The notes under the pieces are model-generated. The model was given only the letters and a program-made list of their open reading frames with translations, did no database searches and was not told where the DNA came from. Source: Mycogone perniciosa (Eukaryota; Ascomycota; Sordariomycetes; Hypocreales; Hypocreaceae). Taken from it: a DNA stretch of 64,000 nucleotides. Below, one piece after another: positions 13,001 to 24,824 of this stretch; within the stretch, counting starts at the first letter, position 1, and each line of letters begins with the position of its first letter. A program made the translations under genes and the position numbers. The stretch spans positions 124,001 through 188,000 of the forward strand of contig JAOALB010000050.1 in the NCBI GenBank assembly GCA_025331125.1, read 5' to 3'.

Positions 13001-14715
13001 CCCCTCTACCCCCTGATCCTCAGGCATTCAAGTCCGCATATAAAGTTCCTGACGCTCCATTACCCTCCGATCCGAAGCCCAGTTTCTTCCCAAAGCCCAA
13101 AAATGCCGCTCTGCCTCCCTCTACGTTCATTCTCCCAAACGCCCCATCCAAAGGGCCATCAGACACCATGTCTGCCCCTAGCTTGGTGTCTAGAGATGAG
13201 GCTGAAAGTGACCTTACAGACAACGTATCGGAGGGCAGTGGTGTGGATGTTGCGAAAGATCTGAGCCCTAGCACTAGTGGTCTCATGCCGACGCCCGGTT
13301 TTACACCTCAAAGTTCCTTTGGTGGACTTGCAGGAACTACACCCGCCACGGCCAGAACAGAACAAGATCGATCACGGCCACTCTTTGGTGAACTCAGCCG
13401 AAACGCACCCTTGATTCCTCGACCAGATGCTACAAGTCCTAGGTCACCGAGCCCGATGCGAGGCGCGATACCAAACCGGATGGTTCGGTCAGATGCCACG
13501 AGGTCCGTGAGCGCTCCGGGCATGGCCTCTCAGATGTTAGGGCCCAAGAAGTCGCATCTCGGGACACCAGTCGTTAGCAGGGAGAAGCTGGCCAATGCCG
13601 AAGACTCATTCCTAGCACAGCATAGGAAGCTCAAGGAGAGACAGGAGGCTGAAGAAGCTCAGCTCTTGATCGATGAAGAAGACGATGAAGTGCAAAGAGT
13701 TCTAGCATCCGAAGTAGAGGGCACTTTGGACTTGGACGAATTCATCGCCCATTCGAACGTTGCACCCCCAGCTAGGGAGAGCATCCCGTCCCAGGTTGAA
13801 GCCGTTTATCGAGACATCAATTCAATGATTGACACTCTTGGCCTGAACACTCGGGCCGTAAAATCGTTCACAAAGGGCCACACAGACAACCGCGTGCCAG
13901 ATGGTCGAATCAAGGATGACTTGGAGGACCCTGATGATTGGGTCTTGTGTGAGATCAGCGATCTGGGTGAAGTTCTGGAAAATGATCTTCAGGCTGATCT
14001 CGATGATGGGAGGGTGCAGGATTTGGCTGATAAACTGGATGCTTGCCAGGATCTTGCCAGGGACATGCATCGACTTCGGGCTAAGCAGGAGGACCTTAAG
14101 AGAGTAATCATGGCGAGAATGGATCCTGGCCAGGCAGATATTACACGATCACTTCCTCTGAGCGCCGAGCAAGCTGCACAACAGAACGAGCTGAGACAAG
14201 AGTTTGCGAACTTTACCAAGCTGCTTGCCGAAGCAGAGGAGGCCCTCACTCTTCTCAAAACCCGGATTGCGTCCATCTCCAGCTCATCTGGCAAAGGAAC
14301 TACAAACGTGCCAACAGTTGAAGCCGTGATGCGGACAATCACCAAAATGACGACCATGGTTGAAAAGCGCAGTGGGGATATCGATGTCTTGGAGACACAG
14401 CTACGGAAGATTCGCCTCGATTCTGGCAGTGGGGAAGGTTCCCCCTTAGCCACACCCCAGGCGAGGCGCAGCATTATGATGTCCCCTGATTCTACACCAA
14501 TTCGCAACCCACGGCACAGCTTGTCAGCAAGCATCATGTCGCTTGGCGCTTCGGTGAGGGCCACGCCCCCTAGGAAGAAGCTCAGCGGGTTCAGCAAGGA
14601 AGAAAAGGGAGATTTAATGGATAGGCGGGAAAAACGACAGGCTGTCTTGGGAAAGCTCAAAGAAAGCGTACAGAAGAAAGGTGTTAGCGTATGGAATATG
14701 GAGGATATTGAGTAG
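10017..14715 (+). CDS. nup159: Nucleoporin Nup159 (Nup214/Nup146 family)
   Basis: A cytoplasmic-face nuclear pore protein that docks the Dbp5 helicase for mRNA release. Exons are 10017-10109, 10176-10830 and 10886-14715, giving 1,525 residues. Residues 30 to about 460 form a beta-propeller (blades around VSQLAFTADENYLVLS and VSCISWSSKGKQLIAGLGDG). Residues about 460-1,100 are a low-complexity domain with many FG motifs (FGS, SLFG, GLFG). It includes three 16-residue tandem units at 12496-12639. The C-terminal part (about 1,150-1,450) is charged and helical, as expected for the coiled coil that joins the Nup82 complex. The first exon encodes MSFGFSS, itself an FG motif. The tail (SVWNMEDIE) ends in the same frame as the rest. 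The gene is divergent from pup1. Confidence 0.93.
12496..12639 (+). repeat. Three 48-bp tandem units within nup159
   Basis: Three in-frame units at 12496-12543, 12544-12591 and 12592-12639 encode 16-residue repeats of the form PKPAGSTGLFGSLGDT. In the first unit GLFG is changed to GLFR. Confidence 0.9.
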
Positions 14716-15090
14716 GACCTGGTTTAGGACATAGCTCATTAGCGAGGGAATCGCCAGCGGTTACGAAGGAAGGGAGCGATTAATCCATTGTAGTTTAGAT
14801 ACTAAACAGTATGAACTCTTTATAACACTACTCTAGCGCCTGCCATCTAATATTTACCTCTGATATCTATCTGGTGATTGTTGATTTTCAATATTCCGGG
14901 TTTAGAATGCCATGTGGAGCGACTTGATAAGGCACTAAAGCACTTCTGGATTAGCGACAGAACCTTTCTTCAGGTGAGCGCCTCACCTCGCCTTCACCTT
15001 GGAGGGGTTATCAACTTATCGCATTCAAAAAATTTCCCCAGATCCTCGGCCAAGATCACTTCTGCTCTCTACAAAACCCCACCAAACATC
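14716..15090. other. Intergenic region nup159/rpc40
   Basis: A 375-bp gap between genes on the same strand. It should contain the nup159 3' end and the rpc40 promoter. No further gene seen. Confidence 0.5.
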
Positions 15091-16305
15091 ATGGCTCCTT
15101 CGCGTCAGGCCGATGGGCGAGGAGCTCTCAGTGCGGAGGAGCATCTGCGTCGAAATGTGAGTTTTCGCCCGCTCTGTCCGCGAATTGACCTCTCTTCCTC
15201 GTGCTAAGATAGAAACGTGCTGCAGACTGTTGGAGTTAACAAAGAGACGGTCACCAACGTTTCTTCCACGGACTTTCCGGGCCATTTCCCTGGCGAGGAC
15301 CATGCCTTCACCATCGACCGCTTCCGATCCGCTTTCTCGGTTGAGTTCCATAAGAATGAACTGTGCGACGCTTCGTTCTCACTAATTGGGCTTGATGCTT
15401 CCCTCGCCAATGCCTTCCGGCGCATCCTGATCTCTGAGATCCCTACCCTCGCCATTGAGTACGTATACATAGACAACAACACGTCCGTCATTCAGGATGA
15501 GGTTCTGGCACACAGATTGGGCCTCATTCCCTTCAACGGCGGCCGCGAAGGCCTGCACAACTTCTTGAAGTGGCATAAGAAACCAGAGCCCGGGGAGGAC
15601 GCCTACGCCGGCTGCTTTGACTGGAATACGGTGCGCCTGGAGCTCAACATTACGTGCACGGTCAACCCGGACGCTGCGCCGAACGAGTCGGATCCGCTGA
15701 AGGCGTATAACAACGCGCATGTCTACGCAAAGGACATTGTCTTTGTGCCCACGGGGAAACAGGTCGACTACTTTAGCGGCGAGGATGCTATCCGGCCGGT
15801 AAACCCCGATATCCTCATCGCCAAGCTGCGGCCGAAGCAGACGATCAACCTGGCGATGCACATGCACAAGGGCATTGGCGCGGACCACTCCAAGTACTCG
15901 CCTGTTGCAACCGCGTCGTACAGGTTAATGCCGCTCATTAACATCACCAAACCGATCCTCGGCGCGGACGCGGAGAAGTTCCAGAAGTGCTTCCCGCAGG
16001 GCGTTATTGACCTTGAGAAGGTCACAAGGGAGGAGGCTAGCAAGGCGGGAAGCGGATGCGAGGGCCATGCGGGAGAGGTCAAAGCCGTGGTCAAGGACGC
16101 GATGAAGGACACAGTGAGCAGGGAGTGCTTGCGGCACCCGGAGTTCGACGGCAAGGTTAAGCTGGGGCGGAGGAGAGACCACTTTATCTTCTCGATCGAG
16201 AGCACAGGGCAGTGGGATAGCGACGAACTCTTCCTGGAGGCTGTTAAGCACTTGAAGCTCAAGTGCAAGAAGCTGGAGCAGCAGGTAATCAACATGGCAC
16301 AATGA
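15091..16305 (+). CDS. rpc40: RNA polymerase I and III shared subunit AC40 (Rpc40/RPAC1)
   Basis: The alpha-like subunit that dimerises with AC19 to nucleate RNA polymerases I and III. Exons are 15091-15156 and 15226-16305, giving 381 residues. The splice joins LRRN to TVGVNKETV. The alpha motif is clear: NAFRRILISEIPTLAIEYV followed by IQDEVLAHRLGLIPF. The inserted domain lies between these and the C-terminal dimerisation part (FIFSIESTGQWDSDELFLEA). The acceptor at 15224-15225 (tgcag) keeps the frame; an earlier AG at 15207-15208 would not give this join. The gene runs toward uba3, with 295 bp between stop codons and no gene in the gap. Confidence 0.95.
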
Positions 16306-16600
16306 TTTCGGCGCTCGCGTTATGTACATTACGGCTTGCTTGTTTATTGGTTGGTTGCCTCCATGCATGTTTTTTTTTTCTTATGGATAGATAAAAACTG
16401 GATGATACCATGAACTCTCCTCTAGTTTTCCCATCACTCTTGCTCGAGTCTGTTTAAAACCACCATGGCCCGGAAAGGTCTTGATTTCCGTCTCATGATT
16501 CATATCTCATGTCTCCAACGCCAGAAAATGCCCAAAATAGCCCAGAAACGCCTCTGTTCATGAGAAGTAGAAGGAAGAAAAAAGGTAATCAACACTGGCA

Positions 16601-18155
16601 TCACTCCGAGCTCGCTGCTTTGAACTTGAGGAAGAAGTTGAATTCCAGAGGGAACGCGGGATCTGTGACGACCACTGACTGTCCGTTCACGAGACCTAGG
16701 TCCTGAATGGACTTGCCCAAGTTCGGCCTGGTCTGCTCTTCCAGGCTTTGGGGGAATTGCATGTACAAGGTCTTACTCTCGGCTCGTATCGAAGGCTTCT
16801 TTAGCTGGGCTTCCGGGCGAATGGCTAAAGAATCCAAGAGCTCCTGAAGGGTCATGTTGGGATCAATGTCCAGAGGTCGGGCCTCCCGACCACAAACCGG
16901 ACAGTCCTCTTTCTTTTCGTGCTTAAAGGTGTACGTGTAGATGCTGTCATTACCTGAGTACATCATGTAATTGTTCTCGAAACCTAAGCAGGGTGCTGAA
17001 GTGGTGGCGATCTTGAATGCCTCGTTGCAGCATGCAGCGGCTATCACGGCATTTGTTGACGCAATTGCGGGGATGATGTTCTTGATGGTTCCTTGGGTCA
17101 GTGAATATGTGACACCCGGGATGTTAAACTCTTGGGCACGTGTGAGGGCCTTTTGGTAGAGCCAGGTGACGTGCTTAGGGTCGTCCTTGTCGAGTTGCGG
17201 GAAGGGCTTTTCCTCCTCCCATGCGATAATGTGAGCCCATTCAACACAATGCTCTGGTTGCCTGGGGATGGATGCTATGGTGCAAAGTGGCACAGCGGCC
17301 CTCGGGGCGTGCATATCAAGCTGGCATTCGATGCAGGATGTGATGGAAGGTAAGATGACACGCGCCTGGCCTTTGAAGCCTTCGGTACCGCCATCGATAA
17401 GTGGCTTGATGCCGTCAGGGTCTTCTGCTTCCTCAGCGATGGAGACGAGCATGGCGTTGATCCATCGCCGAGCTTCGATGCTATCCAGGCCGCAGATGAC
17501 CAGCTGGAACTGTTTGTAGAAGGACTCATCGAAGTCCTGAATCCGTTTGTTGTGGGCGGTGATCTTGACTCCTTTCACCCTATTCTCGACGAACTTTGCT
17601 GCGACTTCCGCCTTGAACTTCCCAACATCTGATGTGCGAAAGAGGAATTGTCGGTTCAGGTTTGAGATGTCGATGGTGTCTACCACGAGCTCCAGTCAGC
17701 CAAGGTTGTATAGTGAAACCCCCTCCAGAACCTTGTCTGACCTACCCATGTCGATCACATGAATATCTCTGAATCGCGACATTGCCAGGTTCTTCAAAAT
17801 CTCGCATCCTAGGCCGCCAGCACCGCTGTGGTTGTCGTTAACTTGGAGCTCCTGGAGCTTAGGTGGGGTTGGCGAACATCACCCTGTCCATGGTTAGCCA
17901 GCTGCTCCCCTCGTCTCTCCTCCCGATTGCATCACCTACAAAATTTTAAACTTCTCGAACTGGGCTAGGAATTCTTCCTCCGTGGCTCCGGGGTCAGTGA
18001 AGGGACCCGGGTTCCGTCTGATCTGGTCGAGATACTTCCTGTCTGCCTGTCAGATCCGTCGGAGACTCCAGCTCAGATTGCTTGTTGCGCAGGGCTCCTG
18101 ACCATCGCTGCGCTTCGCTATCAGCGTTGACTGCTTGTTGCGTGTCGACGCTCAT
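16601..18155 (-). CDS. uba3: NEDD8-activating enzyme E1 catalytic subunit (Uba3)
   Basis: Uba3 with Ula1/APP-BP1 adenylates NEDD8/Rub1 and passes it to Ubc12. On the minus strand I propose exons 18155-18103, 18038-17940, a 6-nt exon 17883-17878, 17825-17746 and 17679-16601, giving 438 residues. Motifs are the nucleotide-binding loop KILVIGAGGLG (residues 49-59), DMDTIDISNLNRQF, and the catalytic cysteine at about residue 212 in PLCTIASIP. Zinc-type cysteine pairs are CIEC and CPVC. A ubiquitin-fold E2-binding domain (MTLQELLDSL onward) ends the protein. Without the 6-nt exon, the strand before the glycine loop loses two residues. Intron A (17939-17884) has a good GTAGGT donor and GCTAAC branch site. 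Intron B (17877-17826) has a weak GTTCGC donor but a plausible TTAAC branch site. The short first intron is less certain. Confidence 0.9.
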
Positions 18156-18486
18156 ATTTTGTGGATGAAAAGAAATCCGGAGTTGTGGTGCAGGAGATAT
18201 TATAAGGAGGTCGTAGGTGATGCAGTTTAGAGGGGAAGCTTAGGGAAGAGGTGCAGCTGTAATGAAGAGAAGGTGAGGAATGAGCTGGCTCGGTGAGATT
18301 CGGTGAGGCCAGGTGAAGGTGGGGCTTTTATCACTCCGTATCCCAGCATCCTAGGTTAACCTTTGTAACTTATTCATGCCTCGCCTTTGCATCGGGCCGT
18401 ACTGACCAAACAAACAGCTTGTCGTCAAAATAAATGATTTCCTTACAGGGATATTACAGGCCTCTCGGGAGGACAAGGGAGTAACC
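18156..18486. other. Divergent promoter region uba3/tel2
   Basis: A 331-bp gap between two divergent start codons, presumed to hold both promoters. No gene and no distinctive element seen; one near copy (CACTCCGTA) of the dispersed TACTCCGTA word lies at about 18,333. Confidence 0.5.
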
Positions 18487-21400
18487 ATGGACGAAATGTT
18501 CACCCCCGTCAGCGTCACATATTCCAAGTCCAAGAAGGATCACGAGACGCTGCTGACGGAAGTCAGTTCGACCAAGAAGGTGATCGAAGCCGCAAAGCCC
18601 TCAAGAATCTCTTCAGAAGATGAGGCATTGGATATTCTGCGAAGCCAACCGGGTTATGATTCGCTCATTTTGGTGCTACGATATCTCACTACGAATACAC
18701 AGCGGCCCAATGGCTTTCACCTTCAGGTGCCAGGCCCCAAGAGCGCTGCAGTTGTTCACCTGCTCGTAACTGAGATTGCTCCAAATTACTGGACCTTGCT
18801 GCGAGAAGGCTCAGCAGATGATGACACCAAGGATGACCAACAACCTCATGACGCCACTCTGTTAGTTCAATGTTTACAAAGTGTTGCCGGCCTCAACGCC
18901 ATCAGTACCCACCTCAAAGCCCTTATACAAGAGCACAAGATTGGGGGAAAAGAGTCAAAGAGACCCGACATAGCACTTCATCTGGGTATCTTCTTGGATC
19001 TGTTGGCATCAGTTTTGGAGGGTGACAACGCTATACGAAGCATTTGGACGACCTCAACTGAGAAGCTGGGCGCCCCGGCTTTAAGGAAAGCCCAATCCCG
19101 GACACTTCTTATGTTGCTTTCAAGTGGTCGAATTCTATCTCTGACCGCGGAGGCGCTCGCACTCGCAGGAAGGGAACGGATTCGGGCTGATGCAACATGG
19201 ATTGCCGATGGCGTGGAGTTCAGCAAGTGGATTGGACAAAATGTTGTTTCCTGGGCCAAGCTACTTCAAAACGACCATGAAATTCAGTTTTGTTCCGATG
19301 TTTTTCTGCGAGGAATGTCGCTAGGGTATTCAGGTGAGCTGTTCCACGCCTTTATCTTGTTCGTCGCTTACGCTTCTCAGAAACACTTGTTAAGGGTGTC
19401 ATCGACGGACTTCTTCTTCAAAAAGGGGCTGATCCAATGGTTTTCGTTAAAGCCTGCTTGCACCAACCCCAAGGTGCTAAGAAGACACTGAACATTCTCT
19501 TAAAATACCTATCACAACAATTGAATAGTCTGAATCTTGACGATTCGGAATCAAGCACGTCCATCTCTGCCGCAGCAGGCATCATTGATGCCATCACAAA
19601 AAATAACGAAGCCCACAAACATCATCTAATCAACTGGTGCACTTCATCATCGGGGGCGGGTCTTGGGGAGAGCATCGGCATCAGGAGGGCCGTCCTAGCA
19701 GTCTTGGCCAACGACAAGAACTCTATCACGACAGTATTTGAAAAGAGTTTATCTCAGTTTGGGGACCAGCTATACATAAAACATGCTGCCATCTTGCAGC
19801 AAAATGGTATAGTGACACGCTAATAACCACCTGTCTTGGAGAAAGCTAATATGATACATAGTTCATGCCGAGATACTGCTTCTCAGTGCAGGATATGTGT
19901 CTCGGCTTTCACCTACAAAGTTGTGGATAACAGTAAAATCTGGCTCATATCTAAGCACAATCTCGAATCGGATAGCAGCAACACAAGTCAGGGCACGGTT
20001 TCTGGGAATGGTTATCGGAGAATCTCTTTCGGCCTTGATCGACGACAACTCCCAAAAGCTCGATTTCCATATGGAGGAAATGGACACCGAAGAAGCCCAA
20101 TGGCTAAAATCTCTGACTAGGATTTCTGACGAAGTCGGCTCCATTGAGCCTATCCTTAAGACAACAGACCCAGCGCCACTCAGACAACCTAGGGCCAAGA
20201 CTCCACAAAAGCCTATATCCAAACCCAAAGTCAAGCCGATATCTGAGATCAAGATGACCATTCCAAAAGCCATCATTGAAGAAATAGACTCGTCAGATGA
20301 CGAAGACGACTTTGTTCCATACGCTAAGGATTCTGATCCGGAAGATTCTGATGATGACGCCACTCTAGTCCAGCGCAACAAGGTGAAGCCCCCTGTGTAT
20401 ATCCGCGACCTGATCGCCTTTCTTCGAGACACCGAAACCTACGACAAACAAAAGCTGGCAATTCAGACGGCGCCATTGCTTATTCGGAGAAAAGCCAACT
20501 TCGGCACAGAGGTGAGCTCTCATGCCGACGAGCTCGCCGGCTTACTCGTCGGACTGCAAGACAAGTTCGACATTGAGGATTTCAGCGACCTGAAACTTCA
20601 AGGCATAATTTCCTTGATAGTGGCGCAACCCAAGACGATGGCTCCCTGGTTTTCTCGGACTTTCTTCGAAGGAGACTATTCCTTGTCTCAGCGCACTCAA
20701 GTTCTCGTTGCTGTAGGACTGTCGGCCCGGGAACTTGCGGGTTTTGATGCCTCTGAATACCAATCTGCGGCCTCATTTCCTTCAAAGCGACTGCCGGAGA
20801 AGATGGAACCGCTTTATTTGAACTCACCTGGACAAGATAATCCATCTGCCTCGTCCCGGTTGAAAGCGCTGCCTTCAACTGCTATAGACACCATAACGCA
20901 ATCTCTCACTTCTTCCTTCCTTGCACCCATGGCCGCCGAAGCAGCCGACGCGACAACTGGGCCAGACATTCTGAAACTACAGACATTCACGGCTCGCTAT
21001 AAATCCAAGTCGAAAGCAAAGCCTCGAGTTCGAGCTATCCCCAATACCACCGCCGCCCTAATAGCAAATTCTTTCTTCTCTCCGCTCACGGCTCACTTCC
21101 AATTTGCCCTTAGATCCTCCAAACCTCTCGTCCTCAATCCTGCCTTACTAGCTCTTTACCTCCAAACTTTGGGCATCATCATCAATGCGGCGGGTCCCTC
21201 GACATACTCGTTGCCTCAGCTAACGGCAGAGCTGTGGGATTTACTTCTCGCAGTTAGAGTTCATGCCCAGGACGATTTGGGAGCTCTAAGGGGCTGGCTT
21301 GTTGCTATGGCATCCTTGCTGGAGGTCAATGGTGGGGACATGCGAAGGCTATGTGAGACACAAGGGAGAGAGGTGGTTGAAACAAGGGAGTGGGTTGGTG

Positions 21401-21543
21401 GTGTTTTCCAGAGGACGAGGGGCGAGGATGGCGGCGAGGAGAATGAGGTCAAGATGCTGGCAGCAGGTGTTTTGATCAGATTGGGTGAGGCCATTGAGAA
21501 GTATCAGGCTTTGCTCATGGGGGATATGATTGGTTTCTCGTGA
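18487..21543 (+). CDS. tel2: Telomere length regulation protein Tel2 (TELO2 family)
   Basis: Tel2 is the HEAT-repeat scaffold of the TTT complex (Tel2-Tti1-Tti2), which stabilises PIKK kinases such as TOR, ATM and ATR. Exons are 18487-19333, 19381-19806 and 19862-21543, giving 984 residues. The N-terminal half is all-helical. An acidic, serine-rich linker (SSDDEDDFVPYAKDSDPEDS) follows; in Tel2 proteins such linkers carry casein kinase 2 sites that recruit R2TP/Hsp90, and here SDDEDD and SDPEDSDDD fit. The conserved Tel2 C-terminal domain begins at PPVYIRDLIAFLRDTETYDK. Intron 1 (47 nt) and intron 2 (55 nt) have good acceptors and keep the frame (SGETLVKG and NVHAEILLLSAG joins). Upstream it shares a promoter region with uba3; downstream it faces the kinase gene, with 290 bp between stops. 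Confidence 0.88.
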
Positions 21544-21833
21544 ACCAGCTTAGAGAGGACGGGGAACAGATAGAGCAATACGGACTGCATGCTAGTCACT
21601 TGAGGTACTCGTAGTGGTATAAGACTGAAAATTGCAGATCATTTGTACGTTCATTCTTCTAACTATACATGAGACCGTGAATACCCATAGACCAAATAAG
21701 CTTAATTTCCCCATCAAAAGAGTGATATTCATATACATATAGCAACATTTCCCGTAAATCATCTCTTGAAAGCAATCATAACAATGATACAATCATAATA
21801 CAACGGCCACCCCCTTTCTCAAAAAGGCTGAGC

Positions 21834-24245
21834 TCAGATTGCACCTCCCGCCACATCCAGGGGATAGTTCGTGCTACCCCTTTTAATCGGCAGGCTGGAC
21901 AAATACGAGTTTACATGGCTCAAATGGTCACCGAGACTCACGGCCATGCGACGCAATTCCTGACTCACGTCCTCGGGAGATCCCTGGCCCAGCATGACCT
22001 TTTGCGAAGGGGCGGCAGGGAGGGGAGGTAGTGGTGTATCATGATATCGTAAGGGCGAAGGAGGTCGAACCCTCAGCGGCTGTTCTTGGAAGGACGAAGA
22101 GAACTGGGGGGTAGAGGGTGCCGGAGCCGGCTCTGGAGGAAGTTCCGGATCCATGTCGGCGAAATCGCTTAGAGAGTAGGGCCGGCTCTCATTGTACGTC
22201 GGGACCTCTATTTCCTTGCTGATTTGGTGTTGATCGTGTCTCGGTTCCCCATCGAGCGCGGTTGCGTATTCAGAATCGTCTGAGACATAGATCGAAGGCT
22301 CACGGTGGGTAGGATTCACCACGTACAGCGAAGCGTGCTTCTCTAGCTCGAAAGGATTAGCACCGCCAACCTCTGAGCCACTGATAGAGCCGACGTCTGA
22401 GTGGGATGTTGACGGGCGAGTAAGGTCAGTTGAAGAATCAGGAAAGCTCATATCAAGATCAATCAAGCTTCCCACGGAGGCACGATTGTCGTTCGAAGCG
22501 GGAGCGAGTTCGTTAAACCCGGATGAGTGTTGGAAAGGCTCAGTAGATTGATGGGGCAAGGAGGGCCGGCCGTTATCTGACGGCGGATTGTTGTTAAAAG
22601 GAAATCTGAACACTTCGGGAGCTGCAGATGCAGGAGGTATCATGGATGGGAATTTCCAGTCTTGGGTACGTCGGTTGTCTTGAAGGTCTGCAGGATCACT
22701 CAGAGGCGTCTTGAGATAGTGAGCATCGTCATGATCATATTCTAACGATGTATGCGAGTCATTGGCTTTGATTGTGGCCATGTCAACGAATTGAGACAGC
22801 TCTCCACCTGGCAACGACGCATCGAGGTCAATGAGAGATTCTCTGACGTCGGAAGACTGAGAGCTCTCATCTCGAAGCGGTAGATCGGAGATGGGGGCCT
22901 GGAACAGTCGGCTGTAGTATTTTCTCGAGTTTTCTTCATATGTTGATATTGTGTTGGGGTCAAAGATCTTTTCTAACGGCGCTTTGACCGAGGGGAGCTG
23001 AGGTGGCGGTCGCCGGCGAGGTTTGGCCTTTGGTGGGCGCGATGTCGCCTCAAACGACGGTTCGCTGAAATCAACATTGGAGCCATAGACATCATAGACA
23101 TCCTGGGCACCTCCATTGTCGAATACCTGTTGGTCGAACGCGGTAGTTGTGCTAAAATTCCACTCATCGTTCGACATGGCGGCAGCAGAAAGGTCGGATA
23201 GTCCCTGCGCACCGCCAGCTGAGAAAAGCGACCTGCGGTCTCCTCCTTGCGCTTCCCACACTTTGAACGCCCGAACCAAGTGGGCAAGGGATGATGTTGG
23301 GTGAGACTCTTCAGTGTTGAAGATGTATCCGTGACGCTGGACTTGTTCAATTGCCGGTCTTTTTGTGACATCGTGTTGGAGACAGTATGCAACCAAGTCT
23401 TTCAAACCAGATGAGTACAGGTCTCCTTCGAGGCGAGGTGTATGATGCTTCAAATGCACGCCCAACCGCGAGAAGTCAATTCCGGCAGTGACATTAGGTG
23501 GTAGGCCAGATGCAATTTCGTAGATCATGGCACCGAATGCCCAGATATCAACCTCAGTTCGGTACGACGCATCCTGGTCGAAAAGCTCAGGGGCCATCCA
23601 ATGGGGGGTTCCGATAAATGTCGTACGCTTGTCGAACTTGGTCTCAATGACGCCAGCAACGCCAAAATCGCAGAGCTGGACATCACCAATCTCGGTAATC
23701 AGAACATTGGCGCATTTGAGATCTCGATGGATAATGCCTTGGCCATGAACCCAGTAGATTGCCTCAGCAACCTCACGCACGATGGGAATAATCCATTTCT
23801 CATGCAGCCCTCCTGGAGCGGTTGGTCTCATGAGTGTAGCGACGCTTCCACCTGCGCAATACTCGGTAATCATCCACATGGACTGCCCAACCGGTAAGGC
23901 CTCAATGACATGGTTGATATTCCTGGCACCACTGTTACTTAATAACTGCAGGGCATTGATCTCCTTGAGCAGGTCGCTGTATGTGTCCGCTAGTTTAGGG
24001 TTCACTGTGTCGCTCTCCTCAATGTCGATGATCTTGACTGCGACTTGCTTCCGGCTCTTTGTGGAGATGGCCTTGTAGACCCGCCCAAAGCTTCCCTTGC
24101 CGATCAGCTCTTGAAGCTCATACTGTGGGATCCCTTTTCCAGCCTTGCTGCATGCCTCGACGACCGCATTTTGCATCTTCTTCGCATCTTCGAGGGCCTT
24201 TTGCTTTGTGACCGAAATGTCCGGCCATCTCACTTGAAGTGACAT
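21834..24245 (-). CDS. Ste20/GCK-type serine/threonine protein kinase (MST-like)
   Basis: A single-exon gene of 803 residues. The kinase domain spans about residues 42-300: glycine loop GKGSFGRVYKA, catalytic loop HRDLKCAN (about 173-180), DFG at about 193, and the Ste20-family signature GTPHWMAPE in the activation segment. The N-terminal extension before the domain and the long Ser/Pro-rich tail resemble the MST-type germinal centre kinases of filamentous fungi (Neurospora MST-1 type), not the PAK group, because no CRIB or PH domain is seen. Such kinases act in septation and polarity networks; the exact role here is inferred. I chose the ATG at 24245. The frame is open for 90 bp more upstream but has no ATG there. 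The gene is convergent with tel2. Confidence 0.9.
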   Translation of the reverse strand: MSLQVRWPDISVTKQKALEDAKKMQNAVVEACSKAGKGIPQYELQELIGKGSFGRVYKAISTKSRKQVAVKIIDIEESDTVNPKLADTYSDLLKEINALQLLSNSGARNINHVIEALPVGQSMWMITEYCAGGSVATLMRPTAPGGLHEKWIIPIVREVAEAIYWVHGQGIIHRDLKCANVLITEIGDVQLCDFGVAGVIETKFDKRTTFIGTPHWMAPELFDQDASYRTEVDIWAFGAMIYEIASGLPPNVTAGIDFSRLGVHLKHHTPRLEGDLYSSGLKDLVAYCLQHDVTKRPAIEQVQRHGYIFNTEESHPTSSLAHLVRAFKVWEAQGGDRRSLFSAGGAQGLSDLSAAAMSNDEWNFSTTTAFDQQVFDNGGAQDVYDVYGSNVDFSEPSFEATSRPPKAKPRRRPPPQLPSVKAPLEKIFDPNTISTYEENSRKYYSRLFQAPISDLPLRDESSQSSDVRESLIDLDASLPGGELSQFVDMATIKANDSHTSLEYDHDDAHYLKTPLSDPADLQDNRRTQDWKFPSMIPPASAAPEVFRFPFNNNPPSDNGRPSLPHQSTEPFQHSSGFNELAPASNDNRASVGSLIDLDMSFPDSSTDLTRPSTSHSDVGSISGSEVGGANPFELEKHASLYVVNPTHREPSIYVSDDSEYATALDGEPRHDQHQISKEIEVPTYNESRPYSLSDFADMDPELPPEPAPAPSTPQFSSSFQEQPLRVRPPSPLRYHDTPLPPLPAAPSQKVMLGQGSPEDVSQELRRMAVSLGDHLSHVNSYLSSLPIKRGSTNYPLDVAGGAI

Positions 24246-24824
24246 TTTGAGCGGGAGAGAGAGGCCCACTTGGGCCTTGCCTGACCAAGTCGAGCTCAGG
24301 CTGTGTTTGGGATGTGCAGTGCCGGCACTAAACAACGCGTCCTGCTCACACTATTAGAGAAGATTCGGGGTTTAACGCCGCCATGATCGTCTGGCTCACA
24401 TGCTCAGGAAAGTCGTTGAGGAGTGACTCCGTTGAGGCTCAAAGCTGAGACGTCAAGTGTCAGAGAAGTGCATGAGGTCCAAGGGGGCTAACCGAGGATT
24501 AACCGTAAGATCGCACTTGACCGGGTACTCCGTATTCCGTAGTAGATAATAGCTTGAGGCTGGGGCAGGGAACTATGATCAATGCAATGTAATCCATCTT
24601 GACGGATCTTTGCTGATATGTTTCATAGATCATGGGGAGAGAGAAATTGCGGCGAGAGCACAGTTGCGTTTAAATACTCAATGACAGGGGCCTTCTGCGT
24701 AACATCAAAAAGCTCGGACGTCGTCATAATATTCTGACCAGTATCTAAATGCCGAAGAGCACTGTACAATTGTTCTAACAGAATGACTCCCCGCTGTCTC
24801 CTTCGTGTTCGACTTCTCATTCCT
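24246..24824. other. Intergenic region upstream of the kinase gene
   Basis: About 580 bp containing the kinase promoter and the 3' end of the next gene upstream on the same strand. One TACTCCGTA word lies at 24525-24533. No gene seen. Confidence 0.5.

Noticed and set aside
13989..14660. 223-codon minus-strand frame inside nup159
   Set aside because: Antisense to the nup159 coiled-coil region; no recognisable domain.
24246..24335. N-terminal extension of the Ste20-type kinase
   Set aside because: The frame is open but has no ATG before 24245; the upstream start would be a TTG.
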